From the NCBI GenBank assembly GCA_964017145.1, contig OZ024844.1, positions 1,426,001 through 1,490,000 of the forward strand: a stretch of DNA of 64,000 nucleotides, given 5' to 3'. Under the pieces are notes generated by a model. It ran no database searches, had not been told where the DNA came from, and saw only the letters and a list, made by a program, of their open reading frames with translations. Positions 45,892 to 59,450 of this stretch are shown here, one piece after another. The translations under genes and the position numbers were made by a program. Positions within the stretch are counted from its first letter, which is position 1, and each line of letters begins with the position of its first letter. Source of the DNA: Agrocybe praecox (taxonomy: Eukaryota > Basidiomycota > Agaricomycetes > Agaricales > Agrocybaceae).

Positions 45892-48800
45892 CTATACTCG
45901 GTCTTTTTTATCTGCCTTAACCTTTTTGCGCTTGCTGATTTTGGGAGCTGGAGTTTCATCCTCATCAGCGGCGACATCTTCCGCTTTTCGTTTGGAGGCC
46001 TTAGAAGCCTTTGAGGAATCGTCGTTCTGGGCTGCAACAAGCTCTGATGTTCGAGCAATTTGCTCGCACATTTTTTGGAGAGGCGTGGATTCCGGTGACT
46101 CGGCCTTGACTCTTGCCTGGAGTTTCCTCCATGACAGTGGCCCCCATATTGATTGAACCTCAGTAGGGGCAATGCGCTTGGTTTGCCTTACAGCTAGTAG
46201 GGCCAGTTTAGAGATTTCCTTCACCTGGGGTGTCAAGATGGCCGTCTTCTGGTCAAGTGAATCAGTCACCATCTGTACAAGAGAGTCCTTCAGCAAAGGA
46301 AGATATTCGATGGCCTCTTCGTTGCAATCGCCCTGAAACAAGAAAAGTAGGAAAGGAAGAATTAATATCAATGAGCGGATAAGCGAAACATTAAACATAC
46401 GATCGATGGCAACAAGTTGAGCATGAGTTCAAGGAGAACCAGAATCTTGCGTTCACGGTAAGCGTTCTTCGATTTCCTAGTGAATTCGAGGAGATCTTTT
46501 CGTAATTGCCATCCTTGTGCAGGATAACGGCGAATGAAATCTTGCAGGAATTGAGAGTTGAGTCCAGGGTTTTTCTTGGTAGCAAACTCAACGAGAGTTT
46601 GCCTATAGATATCAACCAAGGTGTCCTCCGCTTGATGGACCATGATCTTGGCGAGATATATACTGCACGAGCTGAAAAGAGATAGGAGGTCCGTCGAAGG
46701 GGCTTTGCGTGCTAAGGTGTGAATATTCGTGATGACAGGAAGGACTTGCTCAAGTTCAACTTCCGTTGGAGTGTCCTTTGCCTTGCCGAAGCGAGAGCGG
46801 AGGATTCCTCGTGCTTTATCTGAAAGCTGCTTCTCGTCCTTGCTCGAGTTAGCTACAAGGTCTATAAGAGGGGTGATCAAACGCAGGCTGAGGGTGTTTG
46901 AAGGTTGTTTTTTGAGGTAGGTGTCAACAAGGTCGAGAACACGGTTCTTGAAATGGGTCGCCTCTCTTTGAAGATCATCTACCAAAACGTTTCAAAACGA
47001 GATCGCAAAAACAATTGCACTACTTACTCTTTCCGGATTTCTTTTCCTTAGCCTGTGACCGGAAGACTTGAACTAGTTGTTCATCTATAGCCATCATCTG
47101 GTCATCGTCCATAAGCTCTTCCTCCTCGCTATCAGTTTCTCCCGTGGCGGGTTCAATTCCATTGACACGCAGGGCTTCTTCGATTTTGTTTCTTAGCTCG
47201 ATATCAGCCTCTTCCTGGTTGCTGTCATTTCCAGAATCGTCACCATCGCTTTCATCGCTTTCATCGTCTTCATCCTTCGCATCCTCATCCTCGTTCTCAT
47301 CCTCATCCTCATCCTCATCCATATCGTCATCTTCGTCCTCATCCATCAACTGAGAAGGGTCTTTGCGTTCCAATTGCTATCAAAGGAAGAAGCGTAAACG
47401 GCAATCGGTCGTGGTATTGAATACAGATACTCACCGTTACAATGAGGTCGATAGTCGACTCCTTGAGAGAGCCGGATAGAAAGGAGAAAACCTGGTTGCC
47501 GACTGTTCGCATATATGCGGTCGACTTCTCCAGGAATCCGATGATGGTGTCGACGATGACGTCTACAGGCTCGTCTGTTTGCTCCTCTGATTCGTCCTTT
47601 GTATCCTTTGCCTTCTTTTTCTTTTTCTCCGGTAAAAGCATGCGCGAAGCAGCGTCAACGCAGGCCTGTGCAACTACATTCAATAAGGCGTTATTTGAAT
47701 AATTGGTAGAGCATTACCTCCAAAGAGTTGTAGTCAGCGCTATCTTCATCGTCTCCCGAGCAGTATAGCTCAACGAGTGTTCCAAGTAACAATAGCTCGG
47801 CGCCTTTTGCGGAATCCGATCCTTGGCCGGTGACCTAATTTCATGAGTAACATGATTATTGGTATTGGCTGTCGCTGAAGTACCTTGCGCAACTTGTCAA
47901 CCGTCAGTTGAGCCTTTTCAAACAAAGCACGATCTTTTTCATCGATATCGACTACGAGTTCAACATGTTTCTTGTCCTCCTCGACTGTTTTAATCGTCGA
48001 AAGGACCTTAGATATCCAAAATTCCCCATCAGATGCAACTGCTGAAACCTTCGTGGATTTTTCATCTTCTCAGATATCGTGAGTCCTTTGAATCATTCGA
48101 CGACAGATAGAAGCGCACCTTGTTTCACAACAGTAGTCTGACCGCCAAGATCGCTCAGACATGTCAGCAACCGCATGCAACAGGCTTTTCTCAGATCGTC
48201 GGAGAAAGGAGGGGTGGAAATTGTTCTCAGCTTTCGAGGACGTCAACAATGTAGCATAGAAAAAGTAAAGAAGCAGACTGACAGAAATTATGGGGCTCTT
48301 CGAAGACTTTTTCTTGATGATAAACAGTCCGTGGACAACTAACCAGTTGAGGATAGCGAGGACCCATCCATCTTCCTTGGGAACTTTCCCGTTACGAATG
48401 AGGCTTCCAAATTGTTCAATGACCCATGCCCTTCGAGAGTTAACAGCTTGAATATCAGCGCTGAAAACGGGACAGAAGATTAGCCGGCGACCTCGATGAT
48501 ATTTCCTATGGCTTACGAAGTGCTTTCTGGCTCGTCGATCTGGGACATCAAGTGGTCAATGTAATTCTGAATACCATTCGCGTCCAGAGATGACAAGATT
48601 GATTCGACAGTCTTTGTCTTCGTCAATTTATCAAATTGCTGGCTGCCGTTGACTCCGGTGAGTTGTAATATGAGAGCAAAACCTAACTGTGGCTTCCCCT
48701 CGACAAAGGCTTGCACTTCGCTGGCCTTATGGACATATATCAGTTTCTAGGCGCACGCATTTTATCAGATTATTCACCGTTTGCTGAGCGACCTTGTGCA

Positions 48801-50152
48801 GATATCGATCTTTCTTAGAGAGGTGATTAATCCAGGAACGCATGAAGTTTTTGGTGAATAGCATGGGCATTGTATCCTCCGTGACGCGCTTGAGTGATTT
48901 TTGGAACACCTGGAAACCCCAGAGCTTTCGTTGAGGAGAAGAGGACAAAGCGAATAGTGATTCTACGAAAGAGGATGAGTTGAAAGCACAAGCATTTGGT
49001 CTTACTTCTTTTACTCACCATCAACCACGATTCTGTAGAAGTCTTGGAATGATCCCTTCGCCTGTTTCGTTGAGTTTGGTCCTGGTAACATCTGTTCAAG
49101 GATGATATCCCAGGCAAAGTTCAATTGGGGCTTCCAAGTTCCACTGGGAGCCTTGCTAGGGTCTTTAGCACCATCTTCATCGGTTGTTGATTCCTAGAGG
49201 AAAAATATAAGTATACATACTTCACGAGTACACATATATAACTAACCTTCAAGACGCGCGAGATAGTTGACAAGTTTCCTGAGCTAAGAAGTTCCGAATT
49301 TTTGAAGGATGGTGACAAAAGTACTTTCCAATCACGTTTGGGATAGAGATCTTGAAGTTTGAGAGCCAAAGCAACCTTCTCCGTCGACCACAACGTGTTC
49401 TCCACAAATAACACTTGAAGAGACCTCTCGACAGCACCATCTTTCCATGCAACTTCAGATTCATATAGCGAATCTACCGCAAGGCTAAGTGCGAACCATG
49501 CGCTTTCTCTCAACCAAGATTTCTTCTCTCCCAATTCAACAAGCCGAGTAATAATTTCTTCGTAACTCTCTGCAGATGAAGCGGAATCGGAAGAAGACGC
49601 AGAAGTGGGAAGAGGCTTCGTTCGCACAGCAAGTCCGGATTGCACGACTGACAGAATTCCAAATAATTGCGCAAATAAGATATCGCGTTCCTCCTGCCCG
49701 TTCGTAGAACCCTGGTTTTTTGTGCTTTCCACTATTATGGTGAGTATCTGGGAACAAGTTACGGTATCTATGCGAGATAAAAGCTATGCAGACGGGATAT
49801 TCAGCGCCATGGGAAACATAAGTTTGAAGAATACCAGAAAGCAAACACTCACCTCTGTAAGGGCGACCGCAAAGCCTAACCTGCTACTCTCTCTAGAACT
49901 CGCCAGCCCTCTGATCAGCCTGCGTATTGAGTATGACACATCCTGTGCATTCAATAAGTCCAACCCGTCCGACTTTGAAGGAGAGTCTTCGTCTTCGTCT
50001 TCATCGTCCGAAGTCGATGCTACCGGCGCTGCTTTTTGAGTAAACTGAGATTGAAATTGTTCAAGTGATCCGACAAGCTTCACAGATGCATCGACGCGCT
50101 CTTTCTTGGACGCAGAAGATAAATTCCAGAAAAGAGGGAGAGTGGTGGTCAT
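45892..50152 (-). CDS. Pol5 / MYBBP1A-like nucleolar protein (DNA polymerase phi family)
   Basis: Essential nucleolar HEAT-repeat protein involved in rRNA synthesis and ribosome biogenesis; despite the family name it is not a functional polymerase. The first exons run from 50152 (MTTTLPLFWNLSSASKKERV), ending at 49853, and resume at 49747. The last are about 46978-46401 and 46332-45892. The hallmark YSIRRLIRGLASSRESSRLGFAVALTE lies in exon 1. The centre is a series of helical repeats. Around 47345-47220 is a long acidic tract of Asp/Glu (DEDEDENEDEDAK) followed by DIELRNKIEEALRVNGI, a conserved Pol5 feature. The C-terminus is a basic nuclear tail (SKRKKVKADKKDRV). Not every internal junction was verified. 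A later ATG would truncate the N-terminal repeat. Confidence 0.85.
47221..47345 (-). repeat. Imperfect GAT/GAG triplet repeat encoding an acidic tract
   Basis: On the coding strand, runs of GATGAG/GACGAA units give an uninterrupted Asp/Glu region in Pol5. The repeat is coding and in frame. Confidence 0.7.
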
Positions 50153-50532
50153 TATTTCGTTATAGAGTTCGCCGCGACCTTCGACTACAAATCTCACAAC
50201 TTTTTTTCGACAATAGTGATCGGCATCAATGACATGTTTGCTCTTGCTTTCTTTAGAGCCCCATGCCAATTAAGAGCAACCTAATTTTCCTAATGAGGAG
50301 TGCCTCGATCAATGTGCAGATGTTCGACTTTGAAAACCGCGACTGGAATGCTAACTGCACAGGTAGGTTACTTACGTATACAGAATAGTTCATTTCACGA
50401 AATATGACGTCTCGGATGCGGTACCTTGTAATCGATTAAAAGATAATAAAATATGCACATTGTCTAGTATGTGCTTCGAGAGAAAGGAGTGGATAACAGA
50501 TTGATAGTAGCAGATATGCAAGAAACACATTT
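50153..50532. other. Intergenic region upstream of Pol5
   Basis: 380 bases with the Pol5 promoter and the 3' end of the next gene. No further gene was seen. Confidence 0.45.
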
Positions 50533-51322
50533 TCAGGAGTCGTGATCGTAATGAATAAAATTATGGCGTTCTCCAAGTCTGCACTTCTCGCAGTTTGATC
50601 TTGGTCCGAAAACAACGCGTCTTTTGACCCTTGGAGAAGAAATCTGAGAGAATGACGCAGTGGGTGAAATGGCCATCGGGACAGGGCTCTCCGGAGGGGT
50701 TGGAGAATGGGATACTGAATATGAGAGGGAAAATGGTGTGGCTATCTGGTGTATTGGTTGTGTGTCTGTGACAGGGGTGGCTGGGAGAATATTTATGTGC
50801 GGGGGTCTTACTGCAGCCTGCAGGCTTTCTATATAACGGTAGGGTGTGCTCGTTTGTTGAGAGTGACCTGAATGAGCATACGACGAGGCACTCATATTTG
50901 ATTTCCTGGGAGTTTCATTCGTTGAAGTACCATTTTCCTCGGCTTCCATTGTCTGTTCGAAGATGGGTAAGCCAAAAACAAAGAGAGCTCACAGGCACTG
51001 TACCATGTCGACGTCTGCTAACTCTTCCTGAGGAGTATACGGATGACTATGCTCCGAAGACGTGTAAATAGGGCTATCAATGCTCAGCACACCCGCTCGC
51101 TGTACCCAGTCTTCTGAGGTGTGCCGACTGCTATTCGCAGAACTACGGCTCAGGTATGAATATCCCGAACGTGCAACACTGTCAGTCGCCAAAGAGGGTC
51201 GTTTCTGAGGGCTTTTGTGTTAGAATGTGCCGAAGGCGAGGAAGCCTCTGTGAACGTACTGGAGGCTTGTTTCCCGATTCCTCGTTATCCTCCGGTGAAC
51301 GCGCTCGTTTGGCAGAATTCAT
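50533..51322 (-). CDS. Hypothetical protein with C-terminal Cys/His motif
   Basis: Three exons (51322-51260, 51204-51004, 50952-50533) close in frame at 227 aa. The N-terminus is basic (MNSAKRARSPEDN). The middle is Ser/Pro/Thr-rich and probably disordered, with SP/TP sites that could be phosphorylated (NILPATPVTD, PTPPESPVP, ISSPRVKRRVV). The last 25 residues form a compact conserved-looking element, FGPRSNCEKCRLGERHNFIH, with two Cys and two His that could bind a metal. I associate this ending with uncharacterised fungal proteins carrying a similar GPRxxCEKC ending, but know no function. The KRAR and RVKRR clusters suggest a nuclear site. Confidence 0.7.
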
Positions 51323-51761
51323 ATTGTGTCGAAAATTTCTGAGAGATGGAGAGAACGAAAACTTTGTGTTGTCTCCCATCAAGATCATGATGACTTGGAC
51401 TACTTATAAAGTCCTGGAAGGAAGGCCTATGTAAAAGGCATGTGGCTCGGGTTTTCGGAAACACAACAAGAAGTTTGAACGTAACAGGTTGAAGGAAAGC
51501 CTTTCGACATATTTAGAATCACGCCGGTCCAACCCTTTTTTAGGGGTAACCGGTAACGCCATTGTTCCTTCAAAACTACACCTCTCCTTACGATTTCACT
51601 TTACAATTGTAACAACACATATGGAAGTTCCTTCTGTAGCACTATGATTATTCACTCTATATTTCATCTAAGACAACAGAATAGACCGGCTGCATCCAAT
51701 TATTTAAAGTAACTGCCAGGTAAGTAAGCGACCTTTATTATCTGTATCCAGAGGCGATTCT
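51323..51761. other. Intergenic region between two small hypothetical genes
   Basis: 439 bases. No gene was seen. Confidence 0.45.
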
Positions 51762-52202
51762 CTAGTAATTATTCTTCATCGGTGTTGGCGGGGTGAGAAG
51801 AACCTTGACTGAGCGTTCTGTATTTTTCCCGTCTCCAAAGATTGTTGGATGCGAAGCTGAAATCTGTATCGCGTTTGGGTCTACGAGGCTTCTTCTGCCA
51901 AATACGTTCGATATTCCACGCAAGGGAAAGCTATCTTCAGTATAGAAGAAAAGACCTCGGCGGTGATGTCGCGTGTTCCCTTCACCAGGATTGATATTTT
52001 TGCCCGAAGGTTGTCGATTTGGTCGTGCAAAGGGAAGGCGTGAGTGGGGAGAACAACTGCAGACAATCAGACCAGCCACAACTAGCAAGAGAAGCGCAAC
52101 GCTGATAAATATCAGAACTGTCACTGTATTTGTGTCAGTCATTTGCGTCCATAACCTCCACATTGCGAACTAACCGGTAGGTGGTTCTGTCTTATCCGAC
52201 AT
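51762..52202 (-). CDS. Small single-pass membrane protein, hypothetical
   Basis: Two exons (52202-52175 and 52123-51762) encode 129 aa starting MSDKTEPPT. Residues about 10-32 form one strong membrane helix (VTVLIFISVALLLLVVAGLI) directly followed by the likely palmitoylation site CSCSPHS. The remainder is basic and Pro/Ser-rich (RLPFARPNRQPSGKN, HHRRGLFFY) and ends with LLTPPTPMKNNY. The short N-terminus and basic flank after the helix suggest a type III or single-anchor protein with a cytosolic tail. I recognise no family. The gene could be longer if another start is used. Confidence 0.55.
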
Positions 52203-52471
52203 GGATCTTTATTATTGATAGGTATGTAAAATCCCTATAGGCGATTCGGAGACGAAATAGATGAGATGTCTAGCACCCGTTGTTGTCAGTCGAATATCCA
52301 AGCAGGGGAGGCTGACATCCTGCCCAGCAAATTTGACTTTTCATCCGGCCCAAAATAAAATAAAATGTTGTTGAAATATCCATGTTACATAAAACCACAA
52401 ATACCGTCTGTGTGCGTAGAAAAAACCTTCAGGTGGACGCAAGGTCAGTAATTCTGCACAAGACATGTTTT

Positions 52472-53700
52472 CTATTTTTTAGCAGGCTGTCCTAGTTCAC
52501 TGGCTCGGTCGGTAGCGATTTGAATAGCACGAGCAATAGTTGACCGAACTCTTCCATCCTCCAAGGCAAGTAGCCCTGCAATAGTACAACCTCCAGGTGC
52601 TACAATCATTTCAGTGAGTGTCCCCAAGGTCGGATTCAAGAGACAAGACATACTGGTCACAGAATCCTTTATTTGAGCGGGATGGGCACCGCCTTGCAAG
52701 ACCATACGAGCAGCTCCTTGCAATGCTACAACGAAGATGAGGGGTTTAGGGTTTAAATTATTTTGTCCCTAATAAGATAGACTCACTTTGGGCTGCTAAT
52801 TCTAAGGCTTCAGCTCGAGGAAGGCCCATCATAACTCCACCATCTGCCATAGCCTCCATGAATATGCAAGCAAATGCAGGTCCTGAACCTGACAAAGCCG
52901 TGCAAGCATCGAAATGTTTCTCATCTAAGAAACGGCAACGTCCGATTGACGAGAAAATTTTGAGGATGAGAGCACGATCTGTTTCTTGATGTTCTGAAGG
53001 TTCGAGGTTTGAGACAACGGTCATACCCTCACGAATCTGAACGGAATATGAGTATCAAATACAACAACTTCTACAGGCCATGTACACAGTACCTTACAAG
53101 GGGTGTTAGGCATAGCACGGACGACCCTAGTGCTCGGAGGTACCCATCCTATGAGTTGCTGCAAGGTGATACCAGCTAAAATGCTGATCAAGAGTTTGCC
53201 ATCCAGAGCCTCCTTGATTCCTGGTTCAGACAAAATTGTGTACGCAACCTGGGGTTTGCAGCTACATCAGCAATTGATCAATAAGGATACCATACAAACA
53301 AGACATTGTATTGTTGACTCACCATAGAATAACGACATCTGCAGCTTGAACTGCTTCAAGATTTTTTGATGCGAGAACTTGGACTGTGGATCCAAGTGGC
53401 CCGAGATCTGAAAAGATCTTCCGTAGTTTCGTTGCTGATTCTTCACGACTGACGCATGCAGTGAATTGACTGGGTACAGATGCATCAAGAACAGGAGTCA
53501 AGGTTCCTGGCGTATGTGATTCCCATTTCGGGTGACCATTGGGCGCTTTGGAAAGCGTCGAAACTGGGTCAAGGCTGTCGATCACACCGGACAGAATGGC
53601 AATGCCCATTGTGCCACATCCTGAAATGAACTTTGGATTTATTCATAGTATTGAGAGCCAACACCGACCACTAACCTAGAACACAAAGTGAATATCCCAT
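52472..53700 (-). CDS. Pyrroline-5-carboxylate reductase
   Basis: NAD(P)H-dependent last step of proline synthesis. Six exons (53700-53676, 53620-53323, 53261-53093, 53036-52787, 52725-52654, 52599-52472) encode 313 aa. The N-terminal Rossmann motif is CVLGCGTMGIAILSG. Conserved P5CR segments are CKPQVAYTIL, LISILAGITLQQL, VVRAMPNTPC, and the dimer and active-site block CTALSGSGPAFACIFMEAMA. Near the C-terminus is the PGGCTIAGLLALEDG signature with the expected PGGxT-like turn. An insert of roughly 40 residues (NGHPKWESHTPGTL) extends the N-terminal domain, as in other fungal enzymes. Links functionally to the arginase, but is not adjacent to it. Confidence 0.93.
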
Positions 53701-54625
53701 GGTAGTTGGAAAGAAGAAAGTGTATTCATGTCATTCCGTTTTCCAGTGACACAACTGAAAACCTTCATCCGAAATACCGAAGAGTAACATAGATAAACAT
53801 CGGACATGGTGTCAGAGAAGAGTTTCACGCTTGGCAACAAATAGGCAACACATAAATCGGTGTATTTAATGGCATATGGACACAAAACAATATATATACG
53901 GTACAAAGTATACGTAGAATGTCACCTAGCACATCTTCAGTCTTCTACAGTATCAAAGAAGAACGAAAACAATGCAGGCTCCCATCCTCCAAAAGAAGAG
54001 GGCCGATATATTCTTTCTAGCTTCCGTAAAATGAGGACGTGCGCGTGGTTTATCAACGCCGCCCAGAGTGTCGAGAAAGCAGTCCACCATGGGAAAGGAA
54101 GAAAGAATGGAGAAACAGATACACGATAACTCAACTTTACAGCAATTAATAACTTCTGGATGGAAACTTTTGCAGATGATAAACAAGAATGATGTAAATT
54201 TGAATGACTTCAGAACATGGATGTTGTATATAATCTGTTTGAACGATTATTGGTCCAAAGATTACGAGTAGACACTCAGCTTGGAGGAATGTATCAGATT
54301 CATTTCATTTCTCTGCCATATCCAGGCTGCATCCACGAGGGACACAGCCGGATTATGTTGTAACATTGGTCGAGAAAAAGAGGAAAAGAATAGGAAAAAT
54401 CGATATTGCTCTTTTGAATGGGCGCCAATCCGTCGAGAATAATCGGAAGGACGCTAAAGTGAGGAGAGCGTGTTTTTAGAAAATTTCGTGCCACACGTAT
54501 CGAAAATAGTGGGATTGCAGGGAATCGGAGAATAAAATACAGGTAAAAGACCTTGAAGATAAAAGTCAGACGACGGGTAGCGACGTGGCAAATAAAAGAA
54601 ACTCACAAAGACATGTAATATACAA
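53701..54625. other. Intergenic region between P5CR and RPT3
   Basis: 925 bases. Short frames on both strands lack recognisable content. It holds the P5CR promoter and the RPT3 3' UTR. Confidence 0.45.
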
Positions 54626-56261
<1,636 letters not shown>

Positions 56262-56445
56262 GGCGAGATATAAAGCGTGTAAGCGGTGAGATGTGTGGTG
56301 AAAGGAGAGCTGACGCGGCTTGGACGCGTTGGATCCCAATTCGGTAAATACAGCAGACCGTGAGAATATACACCCCCGAACAAATCTCTGTTACATACCT
56401 TCTGACTTGTCCACATAGTCTTCTTTTTATTCAATTGTTTTCAAA
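56262..56445. promoter_or_regulatory. Divergent promoter, RPT3 / CBP20
   Basis: 184 bases between opposed starts. I looked for the yeast proteasome element GGTGGCAAA and did not find it on either strand. Confidence 0.5.
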
Positions 56446-57305
56446 ATGGCTCATGTAGTCTCCTCCTTGGACCAGCCTTCGAACTATAAGGACTCTCAAA
56501 CGCGCGTCGACCGTCAGAGACAGAATGATTTGTTAGCAAAATCGACAACACTCTACGTAGGTCATACTATCAACACCGTGACTTGTGCTCTATAAGAATC
56601 AAAACGTTCTCCACTTCTAGATTGGTAACTTGAGTTTCTATACAACAGAAGAGCAGATATATGAGCTTTTTACGAAGTGCGCTAGTCCAGAGGATGGCGG
56701 CGGTATCAAGCGTATCATCATGGGGTTGGACAGAAACACAAGGTCAGCGTGTAATGCTTGTATCCCTTCTGTCTTGTTGTTTGACGTGTTTCTATAGGAC
56801 ACCTTGCGGTTTCTGTTTCGTAGAATACTATACTCATGCCGAGGCCCTTGCTAGCATGCGATATGTTAGTGGAACGAAGCTGGATGAACGGATAATTCGG
56901 TGTGACCTCGACCTTGGTTACAAAGAAGGGCGTCAATTCGGACGAGGCAAGAGCGGCGGACAGGTAAGAGACGAACATCGGCAAGACTACGATCCGGGAC
57001 GTGGTGGTTGGGGTGCACAAGCCCAGAGGCAGGAAATTGAAAGGAGACGCGAAGTGGAAGAAAGATACGCAGATGCTCAAGACGGACCCGGAGCTGTTGC
57101 CGGTGGTGGTGGAGACTGGAAACAAGAGGATAACGTCGCTAACAGTGATAAGAAGCTCAAGCGTGGAAGGTCCCCAGAGGACGACGGGGACGAGGACCGA
57201 ACCGTGAGTGATAATAAGAAATTTCGGCGTATTTTTGTCTCATATTTCGTGTTCTAGGGTCAGAGACCCAAAATTGAGGAAGATGTGGAGGCAGAGCGAA
57301 TGTAA
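56446..57305 (+). CDS. NCBP2: Nuclear cap-binding protein subunit 2 (CBP20)
   Basis: Small subunit of the nuclear cap-binding complex, which binds the m7G cap and couples capping to splicing and export. Four exons (56446-56556, 56621-56742, 56798-57203, 57258-57305) encode 228 aa. The N-terminal block ([20 protein letters not shown]) includes the cap-binding Tyr. The single RRM has RNP2 [20 protein letters not shown] and RNP1 [18 protein letters not shown]. The sequence [19 protein letters not shown] (here [19 protein letters not shown]) and [19 protein letters not shown] form the induced-fit C-terminal cap pocket. The tail is Gly/Arg-rich and acidic with a putative nuclear signal ([12 protein letters not shown]). 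Confidence 0.95.
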
Positions 57306-57360
57306 TAGATCCTCGTCTAATTTATATTATTGTATTTTATTTTTTCACATCTGTGAAACA

Positions 57361-57478
57361 ACATCCTCTCGAACAATTATGAGTCTATGGTCAAGTATTA
57401 TACAGCAAAATTAGGCAATACATCCTCTCGAACAATTATGAGTCTATGGCCAAGTATTATACAGCAAAATTAGGCAAT
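57361..57478. repeat. 59-bp tandem direct duplication
   Basis: Two adjacent copies, 57361-57419 and 57420-57478, begin ACATCCTCTCGAAC and differ at a single position (T at 57391, C at 57450). Copy 2 contains the last codons and stop of the minus-strand RRM gene. Copy 1 lies in the gap between two convergent genes. One mismatch in 59 implies a recent duplication. Confidence 0.95.
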
Positions 57479-58295
57479 AAGTGAGGCTCGCAGTAAGGGC
57501 GCATTGTCGAGGTTTTTAAATCTTGTCATATGGTATTTCCTAACAAATAGTTGGGCTTGTGATTCGGAATCGAAAACAACAAAGAATCTTGCGTCCAGAG
57601 CAAACTTCTTCGGGGGTCTGGAGATATACGAATTAGAAAGGACTTGGAATTTTACGACATTTTAAGGAAACGGGTGATAAACTCACAAAGGAACGCTCTG
57701 CACTGGGTTCCTGAAGTCCTTGGCCACGCCAAAGCCGGCCAGAAGAGGCTCTAAGTTATGAATACCAGTCTTCCCGGGAGCACCGCAAATAGTCACTGAT
57801 CTCCTCGGGGGTAGACCAGCAAATGGTCCATTTCCAAGAATCGAGAGGGTAGGAAGGTTGCCTCGCGGTTGTGCCGCTTCCTTTCCAAGCACTTCTTCAG
57901 GCTTTTCAACAGTTTCTGCGGTCAAGGTACAACCAGGAATCGTAATTTTTTGTACTCCTCTGAGCACGTCTGAGGTGTAATCCGGGAGTACCATAGACAG
58001 GAGAGCTTTGCCGGTCGGTCTGAAGTGTTTATAGTAGATGGAAACTAAACATATTCAAGTCGATTAGAAAGCGCCGTGGTCATAAAATATATGTGATATG
58101 TACCATCAGAAACACCTGTAAGTCCGGATTGAACAATCTGATTCCTAAGGTCCTGAGCTGTCATGGTCGTCGGTAACCCGCGCAACATAATATGTTGGGC
58201 ATCGCGTACCACTAAATTCGAGGATAAACGCTGATATTCTAGACTGTAGCTTGGGATGACGTACCGCGAGCAGCCTGACGTGTACCTCTATTCAT
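57470..58295 (-). CDS. Small RRM-like RNA-binding protein, unassigned
   Basis: Four exons (58295-58265, 58211-58104, 58044-57687, 57617-57470) encode 214 aa. After MNRGTRQAARVV comes an RRM-like fold: an RNP2-like strand HIMLRGLPTTMTAQDLRNQI, the helix LRNQIVQSGLTG, a strand SIYYKH, an RNP1-like strand GKALLSMVLPDY, and VLRGVQKITIPGCTLTAETV. Aromatic residues expected in RNP1 are mostly missing, so RNA binding may be weak. The rest (LPTLSILGNGPFAG and ALDARFFVVFDSESQAQLFV) is unfamiliar. The stop codon lies in the 59-bp duplication. The gene is divergent from SNRNP27 (218 bases between starts). I do not assign an orthologue. Confidence 0.65.
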
Positions 58296-58513
58296 TCTGA
58301 GTTTGACCGTCCAACCGACCTCCAAATGCTGACCTCCACCGAGAGGATGGTGTCTATATGTGAGTGACTGACCGTGTTCCAAGTTTTCGCGAATGCGTCA
58401 GTTCGGTCAAGAAAGTCACACGGTCATGATCACTGGTAGTACGCGCTTCAAGGTTTCTTTATTAACCATTATCTGCGCGCACAGTTGCTACCTTCACCTT
58501 TCTGCACCATAGT
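58296..58513. promoter_or_regulatory. Divergent promoter, RRM-like protein / SNRNP27
   Basis: 218 bases between opposed starts. No TATA box was seen. Confidence 0.45.
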
Positions 58514-59450
58514 ATGTCTTCAAGAGGAGACTATAGACGACGTGACCGTAGCTGGGAAAGAGACGATAGGGACAGGCACGGGGGTAGTAGCAGAGGCGGT
58601 CGTTCGAGAGGTGGTGGTGGGCCCCATCGTGACGAACCCAGAAGACGTTCCAGTCGCTCTCGCAGCCCACGAAGAGATAGAGATAGGGATGGAGATCGAC
58701 GTGGTGTGCATGGTCTCTTATATCTCAGAGCAAAAATATCTGACAAACTCCTTATGTAGACCGTCGGGATAAAGACTATAGGCGAGACGATGATCGCCGG
58801 GACGATCGTCGAGGTGACAGAGATAGGGAACGACGTCCCGACGACAGGACACGGGACAAGGACAAGGACTACGATAGAAGAGATCCTGCTAGGAAGGACG
58901 AAAGGGGCAGCCACGCACGCGAAGATAGGCCTACACGGGATGTAGAACCTAAGGATGTACCACCCCCTCGCACAGGTGAGACCTCTTACGAGATGAAGAT
59001 GCGCTTACGGCTGACCATTTATCACTCAGAAACAAACTCTAGTCGCCCAAACCTTGACCCAGATGCACCTGATCATGCCGATGAGTCTGGAGAGCTCGTG
59101 GACGATGCAAACGATGACGACGCCGCCATGATGGCCATGATGGGTGTTGGTGGTTTTGGGTCGACGAAGGTATGCATCCTGTGATTTGAAAGAGCATTCA
59201 TCTCAAGGGTTTTCAGGGAAAACATGTACTTGGAAACCAAGAAGGCGCAGTTAGCATCAAGAAAGAAAGAACGTGGCGTCAATATATGAACAGGTCAGCC
59301 CTATTCCCCTTTGCCTGTCTTTATGTTGTTGACCCCTTTGCTGCTTTTACAGACGAGGTGGTTTCAATAGGTATGTCCTCTTCTCTGTTTTATGTTCCAG
59401 GCAGTGGATTCTCATGATATCGTCATAGGCCTCTCGACAAAATCAAGTAG
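58514..59450 (+). CDS. U4/U6.U5 tri-snRNP 27 kDa protein (SNRNP27)
   Basis: Small tri-snRNP protein that affects splice-site choice. Six exons (58514-58703, 58760-58975, 59030-59169, 59217-59293, 59353-59370, 59429-59450) encode 220 aa. The first two-thirds is an Arg-rich low-complexity region (RDDRDRHGGSSRGGRSRGGG, SSRSRSPRRDRDRDGD). The conserved C-terminal domain reads MMAMMGVGGFGSTKGKHVLG, then WRQYMNRRGGFNRPLDKIK, matching the family signature that ends in human in GGFNRPLDFIA. Exon 5 is only 18 bases and encodes the invariant RGGFNR. An adjacent minus-strand open frame over the Arg-rich part is a shadow. Confidence 0.92.

Noticed and set aside
34750..53700. Arginine-to-proline cluster formed by arginase and P5C reductase
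   Set aside because: The pathway link is real, but four or more unrelated genes lie between and no ornithine aminotransferase is present.
56262..56445. Yeast proteasome control element in the RPT3 promoter
   Set aside because: The GGTGGCAAA sequence is absent on both strands; only weak partial matches exist.
58531..58914. Minus-strand frame over the SNRNP27 Arg-rich region
   Set aside because: Shadow of low-complexity coding sequence; the plus strand has the family signature.
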